DNA of 64,000 nt. Source: an uncultured Planctomycetota bacterium (GTDB lineage: Bacteria; Planctomycetota; Phycisphaerae; UBA1845; Fen-1342). The notes under the pieces were generated by a model. It worked only from the letters and a program-made list of their open reading frames with translations. It was not told the DNA's origin and made no database searches. Below are positions 33,304 to 41,840 of this stretch, piece by piece. The stretch's first letter is position 1, and every line of letters begins with the position of its first letter. The position numbers and the translations under genes were made by a program. The stretch lies in NCBI GenBank assembly GCA_900696525.1, contig CAADGL010000015.1:62001-126000 (forward strand), in the 5' to 3' direction.

Positions 33304-33828
33304 TTAGACAAACACCGAGCGCACCGGCAACGTCCCATCCAGCAGGCCCAGCGCCACCTTGATCCCCCACCCGCCGAACAGCAGCAGCAGAAAAACCACG
33401 AGCAGTTGATAGGGCGTCAGCAGCGGCACGCGCACCGGCGGCACGCGCCCGGTTATCAGCGTCCACAGCGCACCGGCAGCGGCGGCGATGGTCGCCAGCG
33501 CCAGCAGAAAGCCCGTCGGCTGGGCGCGCAGGGCTTGCGCGGGCTGCGCGCGAACGGTGTACGCAAACGCCGTAGTCATGCCGCAGGTCGGGCAAGGCAG
33601 GCCCATCGTCAGGATCATTCCGCACGGCGCCAGGCCGAGTTGCTGGTGCGTGCCGAAACCCCTTGCGCTCGGCTTGAGATGCGCGGCCAGGCCGAGCACC
33701 CCGCCGCACGCCAGCAGCAGCAGCGCCGCCCACAACCGTCGCAGGCGTGGCGGGCGCGCGGCGCGCGCAAGCGGGATGGCTTCGCGGTCGGCGGAATCGG
33801 CCAGCGGCGGCGAGGTCATGCGGTCCAT
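33304..33828 (-). CDS. DUF2752 membrane protein
   Basis: 174 residues from the ATG at 33828, with no clear ribosome binding site (an ATG at 33819 is also possible). The family hallmark LPCPTCGMTTAF follows the first helix (ALLLLACGGVLGLAAHLKP), and further helices follow (FLLALATIAAAAGALWTLI, YQLLVVFLLLLFGGWG). DUF2752 proteins are small membrane proteins of unknown function with a CxxCG motif. Lone gene. Confidence 0.8.
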   Translation of the reverse strand: MDRMTSPPLADSADREAIPLARAARPPRLRRLWAALLLLACGGVLGLAAHLKPSARGFGTHQQLGLAPCGMILTMGLPCPTCGMTTAFAYTVRAQPAQALRAQPTGFLLALATIAAAAGALWTLITGRVPPVRVPLLTPYQLLVVFLLLLFGGWGIKVALGLLDGTLPVRSVFV

Positions 33829-33847
33829 GGCGAATGAGTGTAGCGGC

Positions 33848-33883
33848 CGATCCGAGCCGCGCCCGTAAGGACGCGGTAGCGAC
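33848..33883 (+). repeat. Dispersed GCCGCG-CCG repeat, copy 1
   Basis: Contains CCGAGCCGCGCCCGTAAGGA followed by CGCGGTAGCG. Similar sequences lie at 40326-40359 (same strand) and 47744-47780 (opposite strand), always between genes. It looks like a REP-type intergenic repeat. Confidence 0.5.
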
Positions 33884-33949
33884 GGAGGGCTCGCCCTGGG
33901 CAAGTGAGCCGCGTCGGCTTCGCTGCTCCACGCGGGCGCTCGCGGCCTA

Positions 33950-34423
33950 TCAGCGCGGCCGCGGGCGCGAGTTGCCGCGCACCGCCATCGTTTCGCTCTT
34001 GCGGCGCGGCTTGCGCTCGCCCAGGACCTGGAGCGCCTTCTGCACGTTGTCCACCTTGAAGATGCCCGTGGTGCGGCCGCCGGCGGCGCCCGTCGTGCAA
34101 TAGGCGTAGTGGACGTTGATGTGCCCGCTCGCCAGCCGCGCCAGGACGTCAGCCAGGGCGCCGGAGCGGTTCGGCAGCGTCGCCATCAGCACGGTCTGCT
34201 CGGTCTTGGGCAGGTCGAGGCCGTTGAGAGCGCGGCGGGCTTCGTCCGGTGCGCCGGTGATCAGGCGCAGCACGCCGTGCTCGGTCGCGTCCATCATGCT
34301 GAGCGCGACGATGTTGATCTTGTCGTCGGCGAGACGTTGCACAACGCTGGCGAGCGTGCCGGGCTTGTTGGCCAGGAAGACGCTGAACTGCGTGCCGGTC
34401 CTCAGGTCGTTGGCGTTGCTCAT
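33950..34423 (-). CDS. Tandem ACT-domain protein
   Basis: 157 residues. Two ACT domains: 10-75 (FSVFLANKPGTLASVVQRLADDKINIVALS) and 80-140 (VLMATLPNRSGALADVLARLASGHINVHYAYC). A basic tail follows (PRRKSETMAVRGNSRPRPR). Each has the Gly between the first strand and helix that usually binds amino acids. Such free-standing ACT pairs act as amino-acid-responsive regulators, but the ligand here is unknown. GAGGGG lies before the ATG. Divergent from rnr. Confidence 0.8.
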   Translation of the reverse strand: MSNANDLRTGTQFSVFLANKPGTLASVVQRLADDKINIVALSMMDATEHGVLRLITGAPDEARRALNGLDLPKTEQTVLMATLPNRSGALADVLARLASGHINVHYAYCTTGAAGGRTTGIFKVDNVQKALQVLGERKPRRKSETMAVRGNSRPRPR

Positions 34424-34620
34424 CGCTGCCCCTCTTTTCAGGCGGCACGCGGCCCGCTCGGGCGCCGGCGATGCCGCACCTGTCCGTCACATCGTCACCG
34501 CGGCGGCGCCGCGCTGTCGCCCGCGCGTCCGTGCCGCTACGATCCGTTTCGCCTCCCGGCCGCGCCGGTGCGTAGCCGCGATCTTGAGGGCCCCAGGACA
34601 CGCGCCCCGTCGAGCCGCCC

Positions 34621-36876
34621 ATGACCGCTTTGCCGCCACCCTGGCAAGCCGAGATCATCCAGCATATCGCCGACCATCCCGATCGGCCACTCAAGGCCCG
34701 CGCGCTCGCCCGCGAGCTCAACGTCCCCGCCGAACAGTATCCCGCCTTCCGCGACGCCGTCCGCGGACTGGTCGCCGACGGCGTGCTCGCGCTCGGCGCC
34801 GGACGCACGCTCACTCTGCCCGAGCGCGGCGGTGCGGTGGTCGGCGTGTTCCGGGCGAACCGGCGCGGCTTCGGGTTCATCGAGTGTCCCGGCCGCCCCG
34901 ATCTCTACGTCCCCCGCGGCCGAACGCACGGCGCGTTCGAGAACGATCGCGTCGAGGCCCGGCTCGTCCGCGGGCGAAGATCGCAGGAGCCGCACGCCGA
35001 GATCACCCGCATCATCGAGCGCGCCCCGCTCCGCTGGGTCGGCGTGCTGGAGCGCCACGGCGACCACTGGTACGTCCAGCCCCAGGGCCGCGCCCCGGCC
35101 CCGCGCGTCCGCATCGACGACCCCACTGCCAAGAACGCGCGCCCCGGCGATCTCGTCCTCGTTGAGCCGCTTGAGCACACCCTGGCACACCACGTCGTCC
35201 GCGGCGTCATCGCCGAACGTCTCGGCGACCCCAGCCAGACCCAGGTCACGATCCTTGGCGTTGTGCGGCGGCATGGCATTCCCGACGTGTTCCCGCCGGA
35301 GGTGCGCGGCGCCGCGCAGCGCGCCGCGGCGGATTTCGACCCCGCGCAGACCGATGGCCGCGAGGACCTGCGTGACCTGCTGACGATCACCATCGACCCG
35401 CCGGACGCGCGCGACTTCGACGACGCGGTCTCCGTCGAGCCGCTCGGCGGCGGGCACACGCGGCTGGGCGTGCACATCGCCGACGTGGCACACTTCGTCC
35501 CCCTCGGCGGGCCCGTGGACGCCGAGGCGCAGCGCCGCGGCAACAGCGTCTACTTTCCCGGCTACGTCGTGCCGATGCTGCCGGAGACGCTTTCGAACGG
35601 CGTGTGCAGCCTTCAGCCCGGGCAGGTGCGCTTCACGAAATCGGCGTTCATCACCTACGACGCCGAGGCGCGGGTGGTCGAGACGCGCCTGGTCAACAGC
35701 CTCATCCGCTCCAACGCGCGTCTGACGTATGAGCAGGCCAGCGCGGCACTCGAAGGCTGGACGGAGGGCCTGGCGCGCCCCGTGGTGGCGCTGCTGGAGC
35801 GCGCCGCGCGGCTGGCGCGGCGAATCCGCCAGCGCCGCCTCGCCGCGGGAATGCTCGTGCTCACTCTGCCGGAAGTCGCCCTGCGCCTCGACGACGACGG
35901 TCGCGTGGTCGACGCCGGCCCGGCGGACACGAGCTTCTCTCACACGCTGATCGAGATGTTCATGGTCGAGGCCAACGAGGCCGTGTGCCGCACGTTCGCA
36001 GAGCTGGGTCTGCCGCACCTGCGGCGCATCCACCCGCCGCCCTCGCCCGACGCGATTGCCCGGCTGGTGCAGCTCGCCGGCGGCATCGGCCTGCGCCTGC
36101 CGCGCACGCTCGATCGCGCCGCGCTCCAGGCCGTGCTCGACCAGACGCGCGGCAAGCCGGAGGAGCCGGCGCTGAACCTGCTGCTGCTCCGTTCCCTGGC
36201 GCAGGCGGCCTACAGCCCATTGCCCGAGGGCCATTACGCGCTCGCGAGCGAGCACTACTGCCACTTCACGTCCCCGATTCGCCGTTACCCGGACCTCGTC
36301 GTCCACCGGCTGTTTGACCACGTGCTGAGGGCCCCGCGCCGCCGTCGCGCGCCGCCCCCGCCCGAGCAGGACCTCGTCGCCCTCGGCCGGCACACCAGCG
36401 CGACCGAGCGCCGCGCCCAGGATGCCGAACGCGAGCTGCGGCAACTGCTGCTGCTCTCTTTCATGCAGGGAAAGCTCGGAGAGGAGCTGGAAGGGCTGAT
36501 CACCGGCGTTTCGTCCTTCGGCGTGTTCGTGCAGGTGCGACCCTACCTTGCCGAAGGGTTGATTCACCTCTCGGAGCTGCCGCGCGACGAGTGGGTCTAC
36601 GACGAGCGCTTCGCGCAACTGCGCGGCTCGCGCAGCGGCCGCGTCATCGCGATCGGGCAGATCGTCCGCGTGCGGGTCGCCGCCGTCGACATCCAGCGCC
36701 AGGAGATGAGTCTCGCGCCGGCCGGCAGCGTCGGCGCGACGGGCACTGCGGCGCCGCGCGGCGAGCCGTCACGCCCGAGGCGGCCGCGAAGCGGCGCACG
36801 CGCGAGCAGCGCCCGGTCCTGCCGTGCCGACCAGAGGGCGCCGACACGTCGCGCCCGCCGCCGGCGCGGCCGCTGA
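34621..36876 (+). CDS. rnr: Ribonuclease R
   Basis: 751 residues. An N-terminal helix-turn-helix (1-65), cold-shock OB domains (70-230) and the RNB catalytic domain (about 250-590) with DPPDARDFDDAV, the metal-binding Asp cluster, and HYCHFTSPIRRYPDLVVHRL are present. An S1 domain (about 635-705, LEGLITGVSSFGVFVQV) and an Arg-rich tail follow. It degrades structured RNA 3' to 5'. The Arg/Ser-rich C-terminal tail of about 45 residues probably aids RNA binding. The length is close to E. coli RNase R without its extra tail. Confidence 0.92.
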   Translation: MTALPPPWQAEIIQHIADHPDRPLKARALARELNVPAEQYPAFRDAVRGLVADGVLALGAGRTLTLPERGGAVVGVFRANRRGFGFIECPGRPDLYVPRGRTHGAFENDRVEARLVRGRRSQEPHAEITRIIERAPLRWVGVLERHGDHWYVQPQGRAPAPRVRIDDPTAKNARPGDLVLVEPLEHTLAHHVVRGVIAERLGDPSQTQVTILGVVRRHGIPDVFPPEVRGAAQRAAADFDPAQTDGREDLRDLLTITIDPPDARDFDDAVSVEPLGGGHTRLGVHIADVAHFVPLGGPVDAEAQRRGNSVYFPGYVVPMLPETLSNGVCSLQPGQVRFTKSAFITYDAEARVVETRLVNSLIRSNARLTYEQASAALEGWTEGLARPVVALLERAARLARRIRQRRLAAGMLVLTLPEVALRLDDDGRVVDAGPADTSFSHTLIEMFMVEANEAVCRTFAELGLPHLRRIHPPPSPDAIARLVQLAGGIGLRLPRTLDRAALQAVLDQTRGKPEEPALNLLLLRSLAQAAYSPLPEGHYALASEHYCHFTSPIRRYPDLVVHRLFDHVLRAPRRRRAPPPPEQDLVALGRHTSATERRAQDAERELRQLLLLSFMQGKLGEELEGLITGVSSFGVFVQVRPYLAEGLIHLSELPRDEWVYDERFAQLRGSRSGRVIAIGQIVRVRVAAVDIQRQEMSLAPAGSVGATGTAAPRGEPSRPRRPRSGARASSARSCRADQRAPTRRARRRRGR

Positions 36877-36894
36877 ACGATCGTTCCCCGCGGG

Positions 36895-37128
36895 CTATGG
36901 CACGAACGGGATCTGCGAGCAGTCGACCGGCTGACCGTTCTCGAAGCAGAAGCGCTCGATGATCGTCGTCTGACTGCCGCCGCCGGTCGCCTGGCCCGCG
37001 AAGAACGCCGCGATGATCGACGGCACGGCCCAGGTCCAGTCGTATTCGTCGGGCGGACAGCCGGTGTTTCCCAGGAGGCTGGCCGCCAGGAGGATGCCCA
37101 CGAACTTCCGTGTACGCTTTGCTTTCAT
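36895..37128 (-). CDS. Small lipoprotein-like protein
   Basis: 77 residues from the ATG at 37128 with GGAGAG upstream. A Lys/Arg start, a hydrophobic core and Cys in LLGNTGC give a probable lipoprotein signal. The mature part is about 55 residues with WTWAVPSIIAAFFAGQATGGG, a short hydrophobic stretch, and two further Cys. Similar in size to the protein at 18400-18639. It may share a transcript with the FG-GAP gene upstream (37246-40068). Function unknown. Confidence 0.6.
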   Translation of the reverse strand: MKAKRTRKFVGILLAASLLGNTGCPPDEYDWTWAVPSIIAAFFAGQATGGGSQTTIIERFCFENGQPVDCSQIPFVP

Positions 37129-37245
37129 GAGTCTCTCCGCTCGTCCGTGAATCCGTGACGCGCTCGTCGATCCTTCGAACCCGCCGCTCCTCGGCGCAGT
37201 TCCTGCGCGTGCCGCTTCGGGCTGCCGCGTCGCCTCCACTCCTGC

Positions 37246-40068
37246 TTATCGGCGGCGGCGCTGCCAGGCCTTCATCGACCCCAGGCCCGCCACGCACGCA
37301 AACACCGGGAACAGCCCGACCAGGCCGCAGCCGTGGTTGCGCGTCGTGGTCGTGATGCGGCGCTCCTCAGCGTTGATGTCCGGGCGCGGCTGGCCGGAGT
37401 CATCCGGGCCGAGCACCGTCACCAGCGCCTCGCATTCGGCCATGTTACCGATCGCGTCCATCACCGTGAAGATCACGACCGTCGTCCCCAGCGGGTACAC
37501 ATCGACCGGGCGATTGTCCGTTGCAGCGTACGGGGGCTGGCCGCCACTGATGCCCAATGGCAACTCGACGTTCTCCACCGGCACGCCCGCGGCGCCCTCG
37601 ACCAGCGTGACGCTGACGGGCGCGGCGCACGCGAGGCTCAGCGGCGCCGTTTCCTCGACCAGCGTGATGCGCTGCGTGCGCGTGATGGCGATCCCGCACG
37701 AGTTCTCGGCCCGCCAGGTGCGCGTCACCACCAGCGGGAAGGGCGGCGAGACGCCCGCCGGGTCATCCACGAAGCTCACACCCACGTCGTTGCCGCACGA
37801 GTCGGCGGCAGTCGCCGCGCCGCCCGTGTTCCCGGGGTTGGCTATGTCGACGGTCGCGCTGACGACGACATCGGGCGGGAAGAAGACGAACGACAGCGGA
37901 CAGAGCGCCGCCGCGTTGCCGGCGAAGGCGTTGTTGCTTTCGTCACACTCAACGACCGCTCCGACGAGGCCGCCGCCGTCGTCGGCCACGAAGTGCAGGC
38001 TCTGCGCGGCGAAGTCGAACGCCGGCGGCACGTCGAACGCCAGCTCGACAAACTGCCCCGGCGCCAGCGCCGCCGGCGTGCTCAGGACGCTCAGGGCCGC
38101 GTGGCCGGGCTGCGGCGTCTGCCCATAGAAGGCCACGGGCACGCCCGCGGGGGCCGCGGCGCTGCCGCCGTTGCCGACGCGGACGACCGCGGTGCGCGTG
38201 TCGCAGTCGATGATGATCCGTGACGCGGTGAGGTCGGGCAGCGGGCTGGACACCGGCCGTACCTGCCAGGGATTGACGCGATACGCGTTGTAGGGCGCCG
38301 CGTCGGGCGTCAGCCAGCTATCAGCCTCAGGCGACGGAATGCCGCCGTCGTCCTCGACGTTCGTGAGGTGGTACGAGTGCTGGTTCCAGATGCCGCGAGC
38401 CGCGACCCACGGCGTGTCGCCGCCGTGATAGACCTTCAGCCCGCGCTGCGGTCCGAACGAGCAGTTGTTGTTGGCCGGCACCACCAGGTCCGCCGCCCCG
38501 TCGCTGTCGAGATCGACCACGACCGGGTTCTCATACCACGTGCAACTGCTCACCGGAGTCTGGAAGAGCACGCGTGGCGACGCGTCCGCGGCGCCGGCGA
38601 AGACGTATAGGCTGCCTTCGTCGCGGAACACGACCTCGGCCGCCCCGTCGCCGTTGAAGTCGAACACCGTCCCTGCCGCCACGCCCGAGCTGATGTCGCT
38701 GATCGGCTCCTGCCAGAGGATCGAGCCGTCGCCGCGATAGACCACGAAGCGGAAGCTGCCCGCGACCGCGATGTCCGGCAGTCCGTCGCCATCAACGTCA
38801 GCCACGACCGGCGGACCGCCCGGCCCGCCGAGCGAAATCGGCTTCTCCCACAGCAGCGCGCCCGTCTGACCGTTCAGCAGCCGCACACTCTGGTTGCCGA
38901 CCAGCACGACCTCGGGCAGACCGTCGAGATCGAAATCGGCCACCGCGACCAGGCCGTCGGGCACCGCGGCCTGCCACACGATGCTCAAGCTCGGCAAGCC
39001 GCCCGCCGCGCTCCCGCCGCTGAACACGTAGGCCGTGTTTCCGGCAACGATCTCGGGAACACCGTCGCGATTCACGTCGGCGACGACGGAAAGCGGGCCG
39101 GCGAACCCACGGCCGGCGCCGCCCGTTCCGGTCGCGAGCAGGTTGCCGCCGTTCGACAGCACCTGCCGGCCGATGACGATCTCGGGCGCGCCGTCGCCAT
39201 CGAGGTCGGCGATTGCGGGGCCTCCGGCGCGGATCAGCTCGAGCTGCGGGCTGACCCAGCGCAGCGCGCCGTCGTACTCAAATGCGATCAGGTGGCGGCC
39301 GTCGGCGCTGACGGCGATGATCTCGAGCCGGCCGTCGCCGTCGAGATCGCCGATGGCCAGCGGGGCCGTCGCGTTGATCGGCAGGTTCGGCTCGCTGATG
39401 GTGAACACCTCGAACAGCCCGTCGCCGCTGATGACGCGCAGCACGCCCGCGGTCAGGGCGCTGCCGTCGGTGGAGTCGGTGGCGACGAAAATGATCTCGA
39501 CCAGCCCGTCGCCGTCGAGATCGGCGACCATCGGCGTCGTCAGGATATTCAGCGCGTCCGGGTAGGAGATTTCATCGCCGGGCCACTCGCCCTTGAAGGC
39601 GATGCTGAACGGAACGGACGGAATGGGGTCGGCACAGCGCACCGCGCTGTTGCCGACGTTGTTCGCGCGCCGCGCCACGCTCTCGCCGTTCAGATTGTCC
39701 GGATCAACAACCGCGAAGATGAGATTGTCGCGGAAACGCAGGTCGCCCGACACCGGCACCGTCAGCACGACCTTTCCCTGCAAGCCCAGCACCGGCGTCT
39801 GCGCTACGCCGAGGACCTTGTCCGCCGCCGTCAGGCTGCCGCTGCCGTCACGGTCCTCGAAGACGATGAGCGGCACGGTCGGGGCGCCCGCGCCACCGAC
39901 GTTCGCCACTTCGACGTCGACGCTGCCGGAGATGGTGAGCGCCTGCCAGTCGCCGACGACGCCGGCGGCATCGACGGAGCGGACGGCGAGGTCAGGCTGC
40001 GCGTAGGCGGCCGCGACGCAGAAGAAGATCATCAAGGTGCTGCAAGTGCTGATAACTCTTGGCATCAT
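37246..40068 (-). CDS. Large secreted FG-GAP/VCBS-repeat protein with HYR-like and C-terminal anchor
   Basis: 940 residues. A signal peptide (1-23, AAAYAQ) precedes a CARDB-like beta domain (25-130). Seven or eight FG-GAP/VCBS repeats follow (about 165-560) with calcium-type motifs such as VADLDGDGLVEIIFVA and IGDLDGDGRLEIIAVS; these would form a beta-propeller. CARDB-like and HYR-like domains fill 600-895. The end is a hydrophobic helix and basic tail (CGLVGLFPVFACVAGLG, then WQRRRR), a sorting-type C-terminus different from IPTL. Extracellular adhesion or matrix role is inferred. Confidence 0.85.
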   Translation of the reverse strand: MMPRVISTCSTLMIFFCVAAAYAQPDLAVRSVDAAGVVGDWQALTISGSVDVEVANVGGAGAPTVPLIVFEDRDGSGSLTAADKVLGVAQTPVLGLQGKVVLTVPVSGDLRFRDNLIFAVVDPDNLNGESVARRANNVGNSAVRCADPIPSVPFSIAFKGEWPGDEISYPDALNILTTPMVADLDGDGLVEIIFVATDSTDGSALTAGVLRVISGDGLFEVFTISEPNLPINATAPLAIGDLDGDGRLEIIAVSADGRHLIAFEYDGALRWVSPQLELIRAGGPAIADLDGDGAPEIVIGRQVLSNGGNLLATGTGGAGRGFAGPLSVVADVNRDGVPEIVAGNTAYVFSGGSAAGGLPSLSIVWQAAVPDGLVAVADFDLDGLPEVVLVGNQSVRLLNGQTGALLWEKPISLGGPGGPPVVADVDGDGLPDIAVAGSFRFVVYRGDGSILWQEPISDISSGVAAGTVFDFNGDGAAEVVFRDEGSLYVFAGAADASPRVLFQTPVSSCTWYENPVVVDLDSDGAADLVVPANNNCSFGPQRGLKVYHGGDTPWVAARGIWNQHSYHLTNVEDDGGIPSPEADSWLTPDAAPYNAYRVNPWQVRPVSSPLPDLTASRIIIDCDTRTAVVRVGNGGSAAAPAGVPVAFYGQTPQPGHAALSVLSTPAALAPGQFVELAFDVPPAFDFAAQSLHFVADDGGGLVGAVVECDESNNAFAGNAAALCPLSFVFFPPDVVVSATVDIANPGNTGGAATAADSCGNDVGVSFVDDPAGVSPPFPLVVTRTWRAENSCGIAITRTQRITLVEETAPLSLACAAPVSVTLVEGAAGVPVENVELPLGISGGQPPYAATDNRPVDVYPLGTTVVIFTVMDAIGNMAECEALVTVLGPDDSGQPRPDINAEERRITTTTRNHGCGLVGLFPVFACVAGLGSMKAWQRRRR

Positions 40069-40274
40069 GGCGCAGCTCCGACGGTGCCCCTCGTTCGAGG
40101 TCGATTCAGGTTTCCAATGTCGCTTGCTCTGAGCGTTCGTGTAAGCGGCGGGTGCATCGTCCGCAAGTGGGATGGCGCCGCCTGTCCGCGGCTCGCCGGC
40201 CGACCCTCCGCCGCCGGTGCCAGCCCCGCCGACTCATAATCGTCGCGGGAAGTTTTGACACTGCCAACTATCGA

Positions 40275-40304
40275 ACTATATGGGGGTTAAGAGCAATGAG
40301 TCAA
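40275..40304 (-). promoter_or_regulatory. Near-consensus sigma-70 promoter with a 200-base leader
   Basis: On the minus strand TTGACT (40299-40304) and TATAGT (40275-40280) are 18 bases apart. Transcription from about 40268 would leave roughly 200 bases before the FG-GAP gene start at 40068. The leader contains GC-rich inverted segments but no riboswitch that I recognise. The rest of the gap 40069-40477 holds only the repeat at 40326-40359. Confidence 0.65.
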
Positions 40305-40325
40305 GCCGTTTACGGCGGTGCCCGT

Positions 40326-40359
40326 CGGACCGAGCCGCGCCCGTGAGGAAACGCTTGCG
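40326..40359 (+). repeat. Dispersed GCCGCG-CCG repeat, copy 2
   Basis: Contains GACCGAGCCGCGCCCGTGAG followed by AAACGCTTGCG. Matches the copy at 33848-33883 over the core ccGAgCCGCGcCCG. It lies just upstream of the promoter of the FG-GAP gene. Confidence 0.5.
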
Positions 40360-40477
40360 CCACCAGGCGTCCTCGGTTCAACCCCTTCCTGACCGGCGCG
40401 GCTCGGCTCAGAAAGCAAACCGCACCAGTACCCCGTTTGCACGCCGGCGAGTCCGCCGCGAGACGCCACGACGGGGC

Positions 40478-41236
40478 TCAGGGCCTGGCTGCGCGGACGG
40501 GGTTGGAGACCTCGCGGTCCAGCACCCCCTTGTCGAGGTGCAGCACGCGCTGAGCGTGCTCGGCGGCGCGCGGGTCGTGCGTCACCATCAGGATGGTCTT
40601 GCCGAACTCGCCGTTCAGCAGGTTCAGCAGTCCGAGAATCTCCTGCGACGTTCGAGCATCGAGGTCGCCCGTCGGCTCATCCGCCAGGATCACGTCCGGA
40701 TCGGTCACGATCGCCCGCGCGATCGCCACGCGCTGCTCCTGGCCGCCGGAGAGCTGGCTCGGCCGGTGATCCATCCGATCGCCCAGCCCGACGACCTCCA
40801 GGGCCGTCCGCACGCGCTGCCGCCGCTCGCCGCCCGACATTCGAAACAGCAGCAGCGGCAGCTCGACGTTCTGCGCCGCCGTCAGCACCGGCACGAGGTG
40901 GTACATCTGGAAGATGAATCCGACGTGGCGGCTGCGCCAGGCCGTGAGCTGCTTTTCGGACATGCGCTCCAGATGCGCCTCGCCCACGCGGACGACGCCG
41001 GCATCGACTGTGTCCAGCCCGCCGACGAGGTGCAGCAGCGTGGACTTTCCGGAGCCGCTCGGCCCCATCAGCGCCGCGAACTCGCCCGGGCGGATCAGCA
41101 TGTCGAAGCCGTTCAGCACCGGAACTTCGATGCGGTCCTTGTAGTACGACTTGCGGACGCCCTTCAGCTCGATATCGGCGGACCGGCGGCCGGCGACGGC
41201 GCCGGCCGCTGCGGATGCTGTGGCGGGTGCTGGCAT
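40478..41236 (-). CDS. ABC transporter ATP-binding protein, LolD/MacB type
   Basis: 252 residues from the ATG at 41236 with AGGAG five bases upstream. Walker [10 protein letters not shown]-loop [21 protein letters not shown], signature [15 protein letters not shown], Walker [13 protein letters not shown] and switch His in VTHDPRAA. The [15 protein letters not shown] pattern is typical of LolD/MacB ATPases that power FtsX-like permeases. No permease gene is adjacent. The FtsX-like permease at 60905 lies 20 kb away, so pairing cannot be assumed. Confidence 0.87.
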   Translation of the reverse strand: MPAPATASAAAGAVAGRRSADIELKGVRKSYYKDRIEVPVLNGFDMLIRPGEFAALMGPSGSGKSTLLHLVGGLDTVDAGVVRVGEAHLERMSEKQLTAWRSRHVGFIFQMYHLVPVLTAAQNVELPLLLFRMSGGERRQRVRTALEVVGLGDRMDHRPSQLSGGQEQRVAIARAIVTDPDVILADEPTGDLDARTSQEILGLLNLLNGEFGKTILMVTHDPRAAEHAQRVLHLDKGVLDREVSNPVRAARP

Positions 41237-41360
41237 TGGCGCTCCTGGCGGCGAACGCGCGTCGGCCGCTGCCAGACATGATACAGGAGGTCCCGCCGTC
41301 GAGGAGTGGCGCACACAACGCCGGTATTCCGGCGGCGATCCGGAACGGCGACGGTTTGCT

Positions 41361-41840
41361 CTACGCGGAGGCGGCCCCGCCGGACGGGCGCCCGTTGCAC
41401 TGATGCTTCTCGAAGTCGCTGATCTTGCTGAGGCGCCGCGCGTGTCGGCCGCCCTCGAAGTCCGTCTGGAGCCAGACCTGCACCATGCGGCGAATGAGCG
41501 CGTCTCCCACGAGGTCGCCCGCCAGGCACAACACGTTGGCGTCGTTGTGCCGGCGGGAGAACTGCGCGGTCAGCTCATCGTGGCACAGCGCCGCGCGCAC
41601 CCCCGGCACCTTGTTGGCGGTGATCGACATTCCCAGCCCGGTGCCGCAGATGAGCACGCCGCGCTGGGCGCGGTCCTCGGCAACGTCCTTGGCGACGAGG
41701 ATGGCCATGTCGGGATAGTCGCACGAGTCGCGCGAGCGCGCCCCGTGGTCGATGACCTCGATCCCGAGCTCGGTGAGCAGGCTCTTGACGCGCTCCTTGG
41801 CCTCAAACCCCCGGTGGTCGCTACCAATTGCGATCTTCAT
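41361..41840 (-). CDS. rpiB: Ribose-5-phosphate isomerase B
   Basis: 159 residues from the ATG at 41840 (GGAGCTGCTCG upstream). IAIGSDHRGFEAKE, DYPDMAILVA, the catalytic-loop region LICGTGLGMSITANKVPGVRAALC and RRHNDANVLCLAG are RpiB hallmarks. It interconverts ribose- and ribulose-5-phosphate. Its start lies inside the 3' end of the upstream Sua5-phosphatase gene (20-base overlap). The same neighbours occur in Bacillus (ywlC-ywlE-rpiB). Confidence 0.9.
   Translation of the reverse strand: MKIAIGSDHRGFEAKERVKSLLTELGIEVIDHGARSRDSCDYPDMAILVAKDVAEDRAQRGVLICGTGLGMSITANKVPGVRAALCHDELTAQFSRRHNDANVLCLAGDLVGDALIRRMVQVWLQTDFEGGRHARRLSKISDFEKHQCNGRPSGGAASA

Noticed and set aside
40375-40400. GGTTCAACCCC resembling a tRNA T-loop
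   Set aside because: No acceptor, D or anticodon arms can be folded around it.
40478-41236. Pairing the LolD-type ATPase with the FtsX permease at 60905
   Set aside because: They are 20 kb apart and no shared operon or regulatory element is visible.
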